Origin: Ectopseudomonas mendocina
GTDB lineage: Bacteria; Pseudomonadota; Gammaproteobacteria; Pseudomonadales; Pseudomonadaceae
DNA: 64,000 nucleotides
Assembly (NCBI RefSeq): GCF_007049795.1
Contig: NZ_SCFY01000011.1
Span: forward strand, 1 to 64,000
Reading direction: 5' to 3'
Shown here: piece after piece, positions 1-7,297 of the stretch
Layout: each line of letters opens with the position of its first letter
Numbering within the stretch: the stretch's first letter is position 1
Made by a program: the position numbers and the translations under genes
The notes under the pieces: generated by a model
What the model saw: the letters and a program-made list of their open reading frames with translations, nothing else
Told to the model about the DNA's origin: nothing
The model's database searches: none

Positions 1-67
1 CGACTGCCGACGCAGCGGGCGAGTGAGATCGGCCAACTACTGCCGCATCAGTGGGTACCTGCCTGAA

Positions 68-562
68 TCACGCAAGGTGAGTTCGGCGGACGCTTACGTT
101 GAACATCACGCCAAGTACCGCAGGCGTGTTGCGGTTGGCCAGCGCCGTAGCCGCTGCTTTTTTTCCATTGGCGAAGCGTTCTTTCCACTGTTCTTCGCTG
201 ATCTTTCCGCTTTGATGCTCCCAGAAGCTTTGGAAAACATACGGGTTGTCCAGTAGTACCCGGATGCTGCCGGGGAACTCCGACCAGACGAGCTTCTCGA
301 TGCTGTTGTTGCGATCAAGAGAGCACAGTTTTTCGAGAAAGGTTTTGAAGGTTTCCTGCTCGGATAATCGCTGCTGCTCGTCGATATCGGTGGCGTAGGC
401 AGCGTTGAATGCGATCCACAGAAAAATGAATCGGCCATCAGTGTCTTCGGCTTGTTCTGCTCGGTTCAGCCAACTGAGTGCTCGGTGTAGTCGTAGGCTG
501 AGATTGGGATGCTGTTGGTCGCGCTCTTGGCGGTGACGTTCCTTCAAGGCCTGGTAGTGCAT
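68..562 (-). CDS. HEPN-like domain protein, C-terminally shortened
   Basis: 164 residues. The stretch around residues 20-55 (leucine-rich helix, then FIFLWIAFNAAY) resembles HEPN proteins found in defence islands, many of which are RNases. Family members, as I remember them, run on to an RNxxxH-type active site about 30-40 residues later. Here the frame ends after residue 164 in a tail that does not resemble that motif, so the protein is probably truncated or frameshifted and catalytically dead. The start at 562 is chosen because an AGGGAG ribosome site precedes it; a GTG 27 bases upstream has none. It is last in a leftward run with the genes at 674-1917. Function beyond the HEPN resemblance is inference. 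Confidence 0.5.
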   Translation of the reverse strand: MHYQALKERHRQERDQQHPNLSLRLHRALSWLNRAEQAEDTDGRFIFLWIAFNAAYATDIDEQQRLSEQETFKTFLEKLCSLDRNNSIEKLVWSEFPGSIRVLLDNPYVFQSFWEHQSGKISEEQWKERFANGKKAAATALANRNTPAVLGVMFNVSVRRTHLA

Positions 563-673
563 GCGATAGCTCCCTGTGATTATGGCCACACCATATCAAG
601 GCTTTTGCCTGCTCGCAGCAGAGCCTTTAGGTCTTAACAGTTGCACTTCAAAGCCAGAGCGTATCGAGGAGCC

Positions 674-877
674 CTATGTTACCTGCCAGGCAGCGTTGTC
701 TGAGGTGGACAGTGGCTCGATGGCGTCCAAATGGGACATGAACTCGTCCAGTAGCGCCTGGCCATCTTTGCAGATCGCATGAGGCCCAATTCGCAGGTCA
801 CGTGTGGTGAGTTGATTGACTGGCCTTAATGCCACTAGGCGCCGAGCGTTGCGGCAGCATCTTTGACGTTGTTTCAT
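674..877 (-). CDS. Small hypothetical protein, 67 aa
   Basis: Not recognised. Basic N-terminus (residues 1-30) and a helix-prone, acidic C-terminal half. The ATG at 877 is preceded by a strong GGAGG six bases upstream, which is the main reason for believing it. It lies between two same-strand genes, so it probably shares the transcript starting near 1965. Confidence 0.5.
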   Translation of the reverse strand: MKQRQRCCRNARRLVALRPVNQLTTRDLRIGPHAICKDGQALLDEFMSHLDAIEPLSTSDNAAWQVT

Positions 878-943
878 CGGCTGCCTCCGAGCGATGCCGC
901 TTCGCTAGTGGCTAATGGGTGTGAGTGCGCTAAATCAAGCTCA

Positions 944-1783
944 TCAATGGCTAAACCTCAGGAGTTTAAGGCCATAGCCCGAATAGTTGAGACTCACCCA
1001 GCCAGTGGTGACAAAGTCCAGTTCGAGGCTTCGCTCAAGCGTATCCACGATATCGATGTAATCTCCGATGCGTGTGTCTATACCACCTTCAATGATCAAG
1101 ATCTCACCATCGAGGTGGCTTGGATTCGTCGTCTCTGCTGATGCCAGCAGAGCATTCACAGCGGCGCTAGGTGTAGCCCCCCAACCAACACTCACTGTGG
1201 CAATGCAGTCAACACATGGCTGCCACATAAAGTAGCTTTCCCAGTCCAGCTCTAAGAACCAGCATATTTCGCGGGAGAGGTAGAGGCTCGCCAAAAACTC
1301 TGTCAGATCACTTTCTGACCTCCAGCGATAGGCGCGTAATCCAGACTGTAGTTTTGTATCGCTTTGCTCTAGCAGATGGATGTGCACGATGCTGCCTAGG
1401 CTCGCCAGAAGCTCCTGTGGTAGCGGGAGGGTGGGGCAGCCATGAATCCAATGGACCTCATCAAATAGCTGCAGTGGTCGCCATGCCTGATCCAACCCGT
1501 AAGCCGTAAAGCGCTGCCTTGTCGGGCTGGATAGGTGCTTGTGCATGGCTCCTTCAACAAGCCCCAAAAAACGGTCAGCCTCCGCTTGTGTAGCGGCGAT
1601 AAGCCCAATTTTGTAAGTGTCCAGGTGAGGAGCTTCTTGAACTGCCATCTGTTCGAGCGCAGCTTTGGGGCTTTCGAGGCTTTCTCCCTGGTTGAACAGG
1701 TAGTAGAGGTAGTCTCGAAGTCCCGATTTGCCAAAGCGTGGCTTGAGCACCTTCAGCGCACCTGCACGGGAGCGTTGGCGCAT
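944..1783 (-). CDS. Hypothetical protein, 279 aa
   Basis: Not recognised. No signal peptide or membrane segment is visible. The first 45 residues are basic, the middle has aromatic-rich segments (WFLELDWESYFMW), and the C-terminus alternates hydrophobic and acidic strands. The ATG at 1783 overlaps the upstream 54-aa gene by 31 bases and lacks a clear ribosome site. A GTG at 1750, preceded by AGGTG, is an alternative start just past the upstream stop. Either way, translational coupling to the 54-aa gene is likely. Confidence 0.6.
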   Translation of the reverse strand: MRQRSRAGALKVLKPRFGKSGLRDYLYYLFNQGESLESPKAALEQMAVQEAPHLDTYKIGLIAATQAEADRFLGLVEGAMHKHLSSPTRQRFTAYGLDQAWRPLQLFDEVHWIHGCPTLPLPQELLASLGSIVHIHLLEQSDTKLQSGLRAYRWRSESDLTEFLASLYLSREICWFLELDWESYFMWQPCVDCIATVSVGWGATPSAAVNALLASAETTNPSHLDGEILIIEGGIDTRIGDYIDIVDTLERSLELDFVTTGWVSLNYSGYGLKLLRFSH

Positions 1784-1917
1784 TTGTAGCCCGGGTATTG
1801 AGCTTCGGCTGTGACGCGAGCCATTTCGGAGTTCACGGCCTGGACCGTGATCGTGAAGTTGGCGCGAGGGCCGGCATTTGGGGTGACACGTTGCAGGAAC
1901 GCGGAATAGGTCTTCAT
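1753..1917 (-). CDS. Small hypothetical protein, 54 aa
   Basis: Short protein starting MKTYSAFLQRVTP and ending in a PGYKC-containing tail. It looks like a compact beta-alpha-beta unit rather than random translation. It is the first gene downstream of the palindromic operator at 1965-1983, with the same operator-to-start spacing (47 bases) as the other regulated operons in the island. It overlaps the next gene. Function unknown. Confidence 0.55.
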   Translation of the reverse strand: MKTYSAFLQRVTPNAGPRANFTITVQAVNSEMARVTAEAQYPGYKCANAPVQVR

Positions 1918-1964
1918 AGTGGTGGCTCCATGGTCAAATGACAGGAGACAGGTTGCTTCCGGTA

Positions 1965-1983
1965 TGCGACAGCCTGTGTCGCA
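1965..1983. promoter_or_regulatory. Operator A, TGCGACA-N5-TGTCGCA palindrome
   Basis: Perfect 7-base inverted arms with a 5-base spacer, read leftward as TGCGACA CAGGC TGTCGCA. It sits between the stop of the WYL gene (1984) and the small-gene operon starting at 1917. The same palindrome recurs before six other genes, so it is probably the target of one of the island's WYL regulators (inference). Confidence 0.75.
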
Positions 1984-3003
1984 TTAACCTTGTTCGTACA
2001 GTGCCGCCATCCGATGCGCCGATAAGGCCATTTGCTGCCTTAATTCAGTCGGCTCCAGAACCTCCAGGTGTTCGCCCTGGCTCAATAGCCATAGTTCCAG
2101 CCCCTGGCTAAGAGGCAGGTTACCTGTCATCAGCCACCAGCCATCACCGGTAGGTTGTAGCTGTTGATCGGCAGTGAGCGCGTTCTCATGCAGGCGTTCG
2201 TAGAGCGCCTGAGAAATGCGCAGCTTCAGTTGAACTGGGTGCTCTGATCTCTGGGATATCAGGCTGCGCTTGACCTCAAACGAGTTCATCTCAAAACCGT
2301 CAGGAGTCTTTAGGTCTTCCCATATAGTCTTGGCAGATTGAAAGCGATGCAGGGGGAGGGACGCCAGGTTGCCTTCGGGCAAGCCTTTGAAAATACATAC
2401 AAGGTAGATATTGGAGTCTTGGTAGGAAAGACCCAGTGGCTTGATATGTAGCGTTTGTGGCTCACAGGCACCGCGTTTGAGGTAGAGAGCTTCGATAGAT
2501 GAATCATCCAGAAGTGCCTGTTGGACAACCTCCAGTACCTCCGGCTTCACTTGGCCTGGTTCCAGAACAACGAAGCGGGTGTTGCTGATGATCTTGCCTG
2601 AGCAGTCCTGGCTGGGGCGGTTTCCTTTCAACAGAGATATCGCGTAATCCCTCAGGGGGGTCAGGTTTGCTACCTGCACCGCCATTCCGAATTTGGCCGC
2701 GTGATCCATGATCATGACGAGGTTCATTGCATCTGTTGGCAGCATGCTCAGTCGCGACAGCGACTTTTCTGCCCACCACAACTTGGCTTTGCCCTTGGGC
2801 CTGCTGCGCACATGGGGGAATTTCTGTTCTAGCTCGCTCAGGTCACGCTGAATGGTGCGCTTATCAACCTGGACACCCTGGTTGGCTACTCGTTGGTGAA
2901 TGGCGTTGCTATCGAGAGCGCTTTCCTTGCTCGGGAGAAGGCCAAGAATGAGCTCATGGCGAAGCAGCTGTTCCACACTTCCGTCCTTGTTCGCGTGCGA
3001 CAT
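1984..3003 (-). CDS. WYL-domain transcriptional regulator (WYL1)
   Basis: About 339 residues. The N-terminal helix-turn-helix (roughly residues 15-75, with TIQRDLSELEQ as recognition region) is followed by a WYL domain (about 150-240; LGLSYQDSNIYLVCIFKG and LPLHRFQSAK) and a WCX-like C-terminus ending WLLSQGEHLEVLEP. WYL proteins of this YafY/PafB-like layout are ligand-sensing DNA-binding regulators, and many control phage-defence loci. The gene is divergent from the Sel1/AddAB-like operon. The operator at 2996-3014 covers its start codon, which suggests autoregulation. An in-frame ATG at 3015 is an alternative start; neither has a good ribosome site. Confidence 0.88.
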   Translation of the reverse strand: MSHANKDGSVEQLLRHELILGLLPSKESALDSNAIHQRVANQGVQVDKRTIQRDLSELEQKFPHVRSRPKGKAKLWWAEKSLSRLSMLPTDAMNLVMIMDHAAKFGMAVQVANLTPLRDYAISLLKGNRPSQDCSGKIISNTRFVVLEPGQVKPEVLEVVQQALLDDSSIEALYLKRGACEPQTLHIKPLGLSYQDSNIYLVCIFKGLPEGNLASLPLHRFQSAKTIWEDLKTPDGFEMNSFEVKRSLISQRSEHPVQLKLRISQALYERLHENALTADQQLQPTGDGWWLMTGNLPLSQGLELWLLSQGEHLEVLEPTELRQQMALSAHRMAALYEQG

Positions 3004-3014
3004 AGGCTGTCGCA
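2996..3014. promoter_or_regulatory. Operator B, between WYL1 and the AddAB-like operon
   Basis: TGCGACATAGGCTGTCGCA, perfect arms with a 5-base spacer. It overlaps the WYL1 start codon and lies 45 bases before the ATG at 3060. One bound regulator could therefore control both divergent transcripts. Read rightward, the spacer TAGGC matches the CAGGC of operators A and C. Confidence 0.78.
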
Positions 3015-3059
3015 TGGCTGTTGAAAATGGTCAGACACGATCATCGATGGGGCAGCAGC

Positions 3060-3932
3060 ATGAGCAAATCTGCAGGCGTCTTCAATCTTATGGACAACCT
3101 TCTTCCCCGGGCTGAATACGTCGAGCTAGCTGAGCCTGACGAGCTGCAACGCCTTTATGCTGGAATCGGTATGCCGTCGCTGAGAGCGATGGAGCTGAGC
3201 GGGCAGGCGGGTGTTACCTATCACGAGATCAGGGCAGCCAATCCGCTTCTTGGATTGGTTGATCCGATCAGGATTCGAAATCGCTATGTGGAGCTGCGTG
3301 AGCAGGCTCTGTTGGGCGATGCGGATGCGCTCAATGATCTAGGGTGGTTTTGGCTCAATGGTATGCGGCTCAAGCATAATCCTGCGCTAGCTAGGCGGTT
3401 GTTCAAGATTTCTGCGGTAATGGGCTCTGCCGAGGCCCTATTCAACCTCGCGGAGCAGGCCTTTTACGGCAAGGGGTTGGAGGTCAATCCGAGTTTGGCC
3501 GTCGACTATTACGAGCAGGCTTTTGAGGCGGGGATACCTTGCGCAGCAGTTGCGCTAGGTGGTTTGTATGAGTGTGGTGATGAAGGTATCCCTGCGGATC
3601 ATGGGAAAGCCATTAGCTGGTACAAGCGCGGAGCGGCCGAGCAAGATTCGATGGCGTGCTTCTCACTGGGGCGGCTGGCTCTGGACGAGTCATCGCCTGA
3701 GTATGATCCTGCGCTGGGCTTGTACTGGTTGCAGTGGGCGGCTATGAAGGGGCAGGTGCTGGCGACTGAACGGCTTACCGATTTTTACTTTTATACCTTT
3801 GAATCTCCGCCGGACCCAGAAGGACTGCTTTTTCGCTTCTGGAGGGATCTGGCGGTTAAGCAGGGCAGTATGAGGACAATGGAACTGAGTGCTTTGGATA
3901 GTGCCATTATCGCGGCACGCAAAAGCTCTTAG
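3060..3932 (+). CDS. Sel1-repeat (SLR/TPR-like) protein
   Basis: 290 residues. Several Sel1-like repeats are visible between about residues 75 and 250, with the typical pattern A..LG.LY..G.G...D...A..WY..AA: for example VALGGLYECGDEGIPADHGKAISWYKRGAAEQ and GLYWLQWAAMKGQ. Such solenoids are protein-interaction scaffolds. There is no signal peptide, so it is cytosolic. It is the first gene of the rightward operon under operator B. The start at 3060 is preferred to one at 3021 because GGGGC precedes it and the spacing matches the other regulated genes. Its role with the helicase-nuclease genes is inferred from position only. Confidence 0.78.
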   Translation: MSKSAGVFNLMDNLLPRAEYVELAEPDELQRLYAGIGMPSLRAMELSGQAGVTYHEIRAANPLLGLVDPIRIRNRYVELREQALLGDADALNDLGWFWLNGMRLKHNPALARRLFKISAVMGSAEALFNLAEQAFYGKGLEVNPSLAVDYYEQAFEAGIPCAAVALGGLYECGDEGIPADHGKAISWYKRGAAEQDSMACFSLGRLALDESSPEYDPALGLYWLQWAAMKGQVLATERLTDFYFYTFESPPDPEGLLFRFWRDLAVKQGSMRTMELSALDSAIIAARKSS

Positions 3933-3971
3933 CAGGTCGACCAGAACATAGAGGAAGGCGCAGAGTATCAG

Positions 3972-4529
3972 ATGAGGCCAATAACGATTAGCAATGCTCA
4001 GCTTGCTGTGGCTTTGCCCAAGGTGCAGCCCGGTTTGCAGAAGTACTGGTCAATCCAGCAACAGGTCCGGCGAGATAGATCAGGTTTCACTGACCCAGTA
4101 TTGAGGCGCTCCTACAATGGTTTTTATCGTGTTCGACGAGGCCTGCAGTGGCAGTCGACTTACTTCGACCTCATGCGTCAAGCCCAAACCCATGGGTATG
4201 GCTTCTCGCAGGTACTCAGAGCCTTGCATCAATCGACTGGTAGATATGAAGCCTCATTTGCCAGCAAACTGATTGCGACACTAGATACCACCCAGCCTGT
4301 AATCGATTCGGTAGTTCTGAGCAATCTTGGCTGTAAGCTTGCCTCTTCAAGTACCCCTAATCGTATGCAAGCTATCGAGTCCCTGCATCGTGACCTACAG
4401 CAAAACTTTCAGGGATTCTTGGCGTCAGCGGAGGGGCGGGCCTTGGTTTCTACTTTTAAAGCCGCTTATCCCGCGTTCGCAATTTCCGAAGAGAAGATGG
4501 TCGACTTAGTGTTGTGGCAAATGCGGTAA
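3972..4529 (+). CDS. Hypothetical protein, possible HhH/glycosylase-like fold
   Basis: 185 residues, basic and alpha-helical. The segment at about residues 88-120 (YEASFASKLIATL... PVIDSVVLSNLG) resembles the helix-hairpin-helix region of small base-excision-like proteins; this is a weak impression, not a clear family match. It lies 39 bases after the Sel1 gene, and an operator-like site follows it before the AddB-like gene. A DNA-binding accessory role for the nuclease pair is inference. Confidence 0.6.
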   Translation: MRPITISNAQLAVALPKVQPGLQKYWSIQQQVRRDRSGFTDPVLRRSYNGFYRVRRGLQWQSTYFDLMRQAQTHGYGFSQVLRALHQSTGRYEASFASKLIATLDTTQPVIDSVVLSNLGCKLASSSTPNRMQAIESLHRDLQQNFQGFLASAEGRALVSTFKAAYPAFAISEEKMVDLVLWQMR

Positions 4530-4574
4530 GAGCCATTCTGGTCAGTGCTGGTCTATCTGTAGTTCGAGGCTTTG

Positions 4575-4603
4575 TCGTAGGTAGTTTGATTTTTTGCCTA
4601 CGA
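4575..4603. repeat. Inverted repeat TCGTAGG/CCTACGA
   Basis: Seven-base arms (4575-4581 and 4597-4603) around a 15-base T-rich loop between the 185-aa gene and the AddB-like gene. It overlaps the left arm of operator C. It could be an attenuator-like hairpin or part of the promoter; the sequence does not decide. Confidence 0.35.
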
Positions 4604-4617
4604 AACAGGCTGTCGCA
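4599..4617. promoter_or_regulatory. Operator C, degenerate copy before the AddB-like gene
   Basis: TACGAAACAGGCTGTCGCA. The right arm is perfect, the left arm matches 5 of 7 bases, and the spacer CAGGC equals that of operator A read leftward. It ends 50 bases before the ATG at 4668, within the spacing range of the perfect operators. After operators B and C the downstream bases also agree (TTGAAA, A or G, TGG). Confidence 0.5.
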
Positions 4618-4667
4618 AAGTGATTGAAAGTGGGCTGAGCAGGCTAAAAATAAGACAGGGAGTCCCT

Positions 4668-7295
4668 ATGCAAGGACAGCGTATTACTTTTGGCTTGCAT
4701 CTCGACGGCCAGCGCCCCAGGCCGGCGGCTGATGCACTCGGTGTATCGTTGGTCGGCCCCTTGGGTCTGCTGAATATTCTCGAAACCCAGTTGGGTCTGC
4801 TGGCGCTGCGCCCCTCGCAGGCCGAGCGCATTGTCCAGTATCAGGATTGCCTGCATCGGCTCGATTCCGAGCAGCGTTTCTATCATTGCAGCTTCGCTAC
4901 CGACCCCCTAGGCACCGCGGCATACCTGCTCGACTGGCGGGATCAGTGGGCCCTGCATGGTTGGGCTGGCGGCATGCCGAGCATGGCGCCAAGGCGCCTG
5001 CGAGACCTAGCGGAGGTTGAAGCACTGGCCGCAACGGCGGTGGCGCCGAGTATTGGCCAGCGCCTTGAGGCGGTGAAGGCTGCGTTGCAGAAGCGCCAGC
5101 TCAGCATCGAGCAGATCCTGCTTGTGGATCCGCTGGAAACCCTGCCTTATCGCTGGCAAGCGGTGCTTGCCGAGCTGCCAATCGTGGCGGCCGGCGAATT
5201 CGCTGGGCAGGGCATGGGCTTCCTTGGCGCGCTGCAGAAGCAGCTCCACGGCGTGGCCAACGGCCAGGAGGGGGCGAAGCTGGCGTGGCAGGAGGATGGC
5301 TCCGTGCTCGTCGTCCAGGCCGAAACGTCAATATTGGCGAACCACTGGTTGGCGACCCAACTCACCAAGGATTGCCCGACGCTACTGCTCTGTACTCGTG
5401 ACGGCATGCGCCTGGATGCCCAGCTTTCCGCTGCCGGACTGCCCCGGCAAGGGCTCCGGCATGCCAGTGCCTTCCGCCCGGCGCTGCAGGTCCTGCCCCT
5501 GGCCCTGGAGCTGCTTTGGGAACCGCTCGACTTCCAGGCCCTGGTGCAATTCCTTACTCACCCGGTCTGTCCTGTCCCCGGCTATGCCGGGCGCCGTCTC
5601 GCGGAAAAAGTCGCCGATGCTCCGGGTATCGGCGGGGCGTATTGGCAACGGACCCTGGCCCGGATCGACGAGTACTACGGTGAGGAGCGCGCTGGCTCGG
5701 TTCGTGAAAAGATTGCCCTCTGGGTCGAGCATGCGCGTTTCCCTGCCGAGTCCGGTGCGTCGATAGAGGCAGTCATCGAGCGGGTTGCTCACTTGGCGGC
5801 ATTCTTTCGCCAGCGCCTTGGCGAAGACGATGCTGCCAAGCGCCTCGCCTTCCTGGCCGGCTATGGCCAGTGCCAGTCCTGTCTGGATTCACTGGTGCGG
5901 CTGCAGGCTCAGGGAGCTGCAGTTATCCGCCCCAGGCAGCTGCAAAAACTCGTCGCTCAAGCCACCGCCAGCGGTACGGAGAACTCTCTCTGGCCAGCCG
6001 AGGTCGGCGCAGTTCAGGTGGTTAATCTCCCGGGCGCGATTACCGAGCCGGTTGCGCGGGTTATCTGGTCGCCCTTGGCGTTGCCGCCGCTGCCCGGCAG
6101 CGATCCCTGGTCGACTGCCGAACTCCGCGTCTTGAGGGAGGCCGGGGTGGAGCTGCCGTCGGCTGCGGACAGGCTGGAGCAGGTCACGGCCAGTTGGTTA
6201 CGGCCGGTCATGGCCGCTCGTGAGCAACTGGTACTGGTACTTCCACCTGCTGAAGAGGAGGTGCATCCCCTCTGGCTAATGATCGAAGCGCTCGTTGAGA
6301 AGCCCCGGATACATACCCTGGAGATGCTTCTTGGCGCAGGCGGCGCCATGCTGGCTCCGATCACTGCCCAGCCACTCCCTGCTCCAAAGCGCTGGTGGCA
6401 GTTGCCTGACGATGTCTCGGTGGCTTTGCGTCCTAAAGAGTCCTTTTCCAGTCTCGAAAAGCTGCTGTTCAATCCCTATCACTGGTTGCTGCAATACCCA
6501 GCCAGACTGCAAGCGTCGCGCATCGTTAGCCTCGATGGCGGTTTCCGGCTGCTCGGCAATCTGGCCCATGGGCTGGTCGAGCAGTATTTCCTGCGTCAGG
6601 GCGCGCTGACGATGCCCGCAGCGGAGTTCGACGCCTGGTTTGCTTGCTCCTTCACGGCGCTGATTGATGAAGAAGGGGCTACCTTGAAAGCCCCGGGGCG
6701 GGGAGCCGACCTGGAGGATTTCCGCCTGCGTCTGCAGCAGGCCATGCGTAGTCTGCGCGAGCAGGTGGCCAAGGCTGGGATGCGGCAGGTGGTGCCGGAG
6801 CGGGCGGTTGCTGGGCAGTTCTCTGGAGGCGAGCTGGTGGGATCAGTGGATCTGATGCTGGAGAACGCCTTGGGCGAGCTTGCCATCGTCGACATGAAAT
6901 GGTCCGGGGTCAGGAAGTATCCGGAAAAGCTGCGCCAAAATCGCCATCTCCAGCTCGCCCTCTATGCCGAGCTGTTGCGCCAGGAAACGGGGCGCTGGCC
7001 TTCGGTCGCCTATTACATTCTTGACCGTGCCCGCTTTTTCGCCCCCGACGACCGCGCCTTCCCGGACGCTGAGGCAGTGCCGCCCGTGGATGGCGAAAAC
7101 ACCCCACAGCTTTGGCAGCGCTTCCTGGCTACCTGGCGCTGGCGCGTGGCGCAGATACAGGCCGGGCGGTTCGAGGTGGTGCTGGAGGGCATCCCCGCCG
7201 ACGAGGCGTCGCAACCGCCGGAGGACGCCATGGCCACGGAAACGCTTAACGAGGCTTACAACGATTACCGGACGCTTGCCGGATGGGAGCGTTAA
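4668..7295 (+). CDS. AddB-like protein with RecB-family PD-(D/E)XK nuclease domain
   Basis: 875 residues. The C-terminal nuclease domain carries the RecB-family signature in order: GNLAHGLVEQ (about 629), GSVDLML (about 725), IVDMKW (about 740) and QLALYAELL (about 761), which supply the metal-binding H, D, D/K and Q residues. The long N-terminal part has no Walker A lysine loop and looks like the inactive helicase-like half of AddB. I do not see the cysteine set of a Fe-S AddB. Start chosen at 4668 because of AGGGAG upstream; the in-frame GTG at 4620 lacks one. It overlaps the AddA-like ORF closely, so the two probably form a heterodimeric helicase-nuclease that resects or degrades DNA ends. 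It is an island gene, not the housekeeping recombinase. Confidence 0.82.
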   Translation: MQGQRITFGLHLDGQRPRPAADALGVSLVGPLGLLNILETQLGLLALRPSQAERIVQYQDCLHRLDSEQRFYHCSFATDPLGTAAYLLDWRDQWALHGWAGGMPSMAPRRLRDLAEVEALAATAVAPSIGQRLEAVKAALQKRQLSIEQILLVDPLETLPYRWQAVLAELPIVAAGEFAGQGMGFLGALQKQLHGVANGQEGAKLAWQEDGSVLVVQAETSILANHWLATQLTKDCPTLLLCTRDGMRLDAQLSAAGLPRQGLRHASAFRPALQVLPLALELLWEPLDFQALVQFLTHPVCPVPGYAGRRLAEKVADAPGIGGAYWQRTLARIDEYYGEERAGSVREKIALWVEHARFPAESGASIEAVIERVAHLAAFFRQRLGEDDAAKRLAFLAGYGQCQSCLDSLVRLQAQGAAVIRPRQLQKLVAQATASGTENSLWPAEVGAVQVVNLPGAITEPVARVIWSPLALPPLPGSDPWSTAELRVLREAGVELPSAADRLEQVTASWLRPVMAAREQLVLVLPPAEEEVHPLWLMIEALVEKPRIHTLEMLLGAGGAMLAPITAQPLPAPKRWWQLPDDVSVALRPKESFSSLEKLLFNPYHWLLQYPARLQASRIVSLDGGFRLLGNLAHGLVEQYFLRQGALTMPAAEFDAWFACSFTALIDEEGATLKAPGRGADLEDFRLRLQQAMRSLREQVAKAGMRQVVPERAVAGQFSGGELVGSVDLMLENALGELAIVDMKWSGVRKYPEKLRQNRHLQLALYAELLRQETGRWPSVAYYILDRARFFAPDDRAFPDAEAVPPVDGENTPQLWQRFLATWRWRVAQIQAGRFEVVLEGIPADEASQPPEDAMATETLNEAYNDYRTLAGWER

Positions 7296-7297
7296 GC

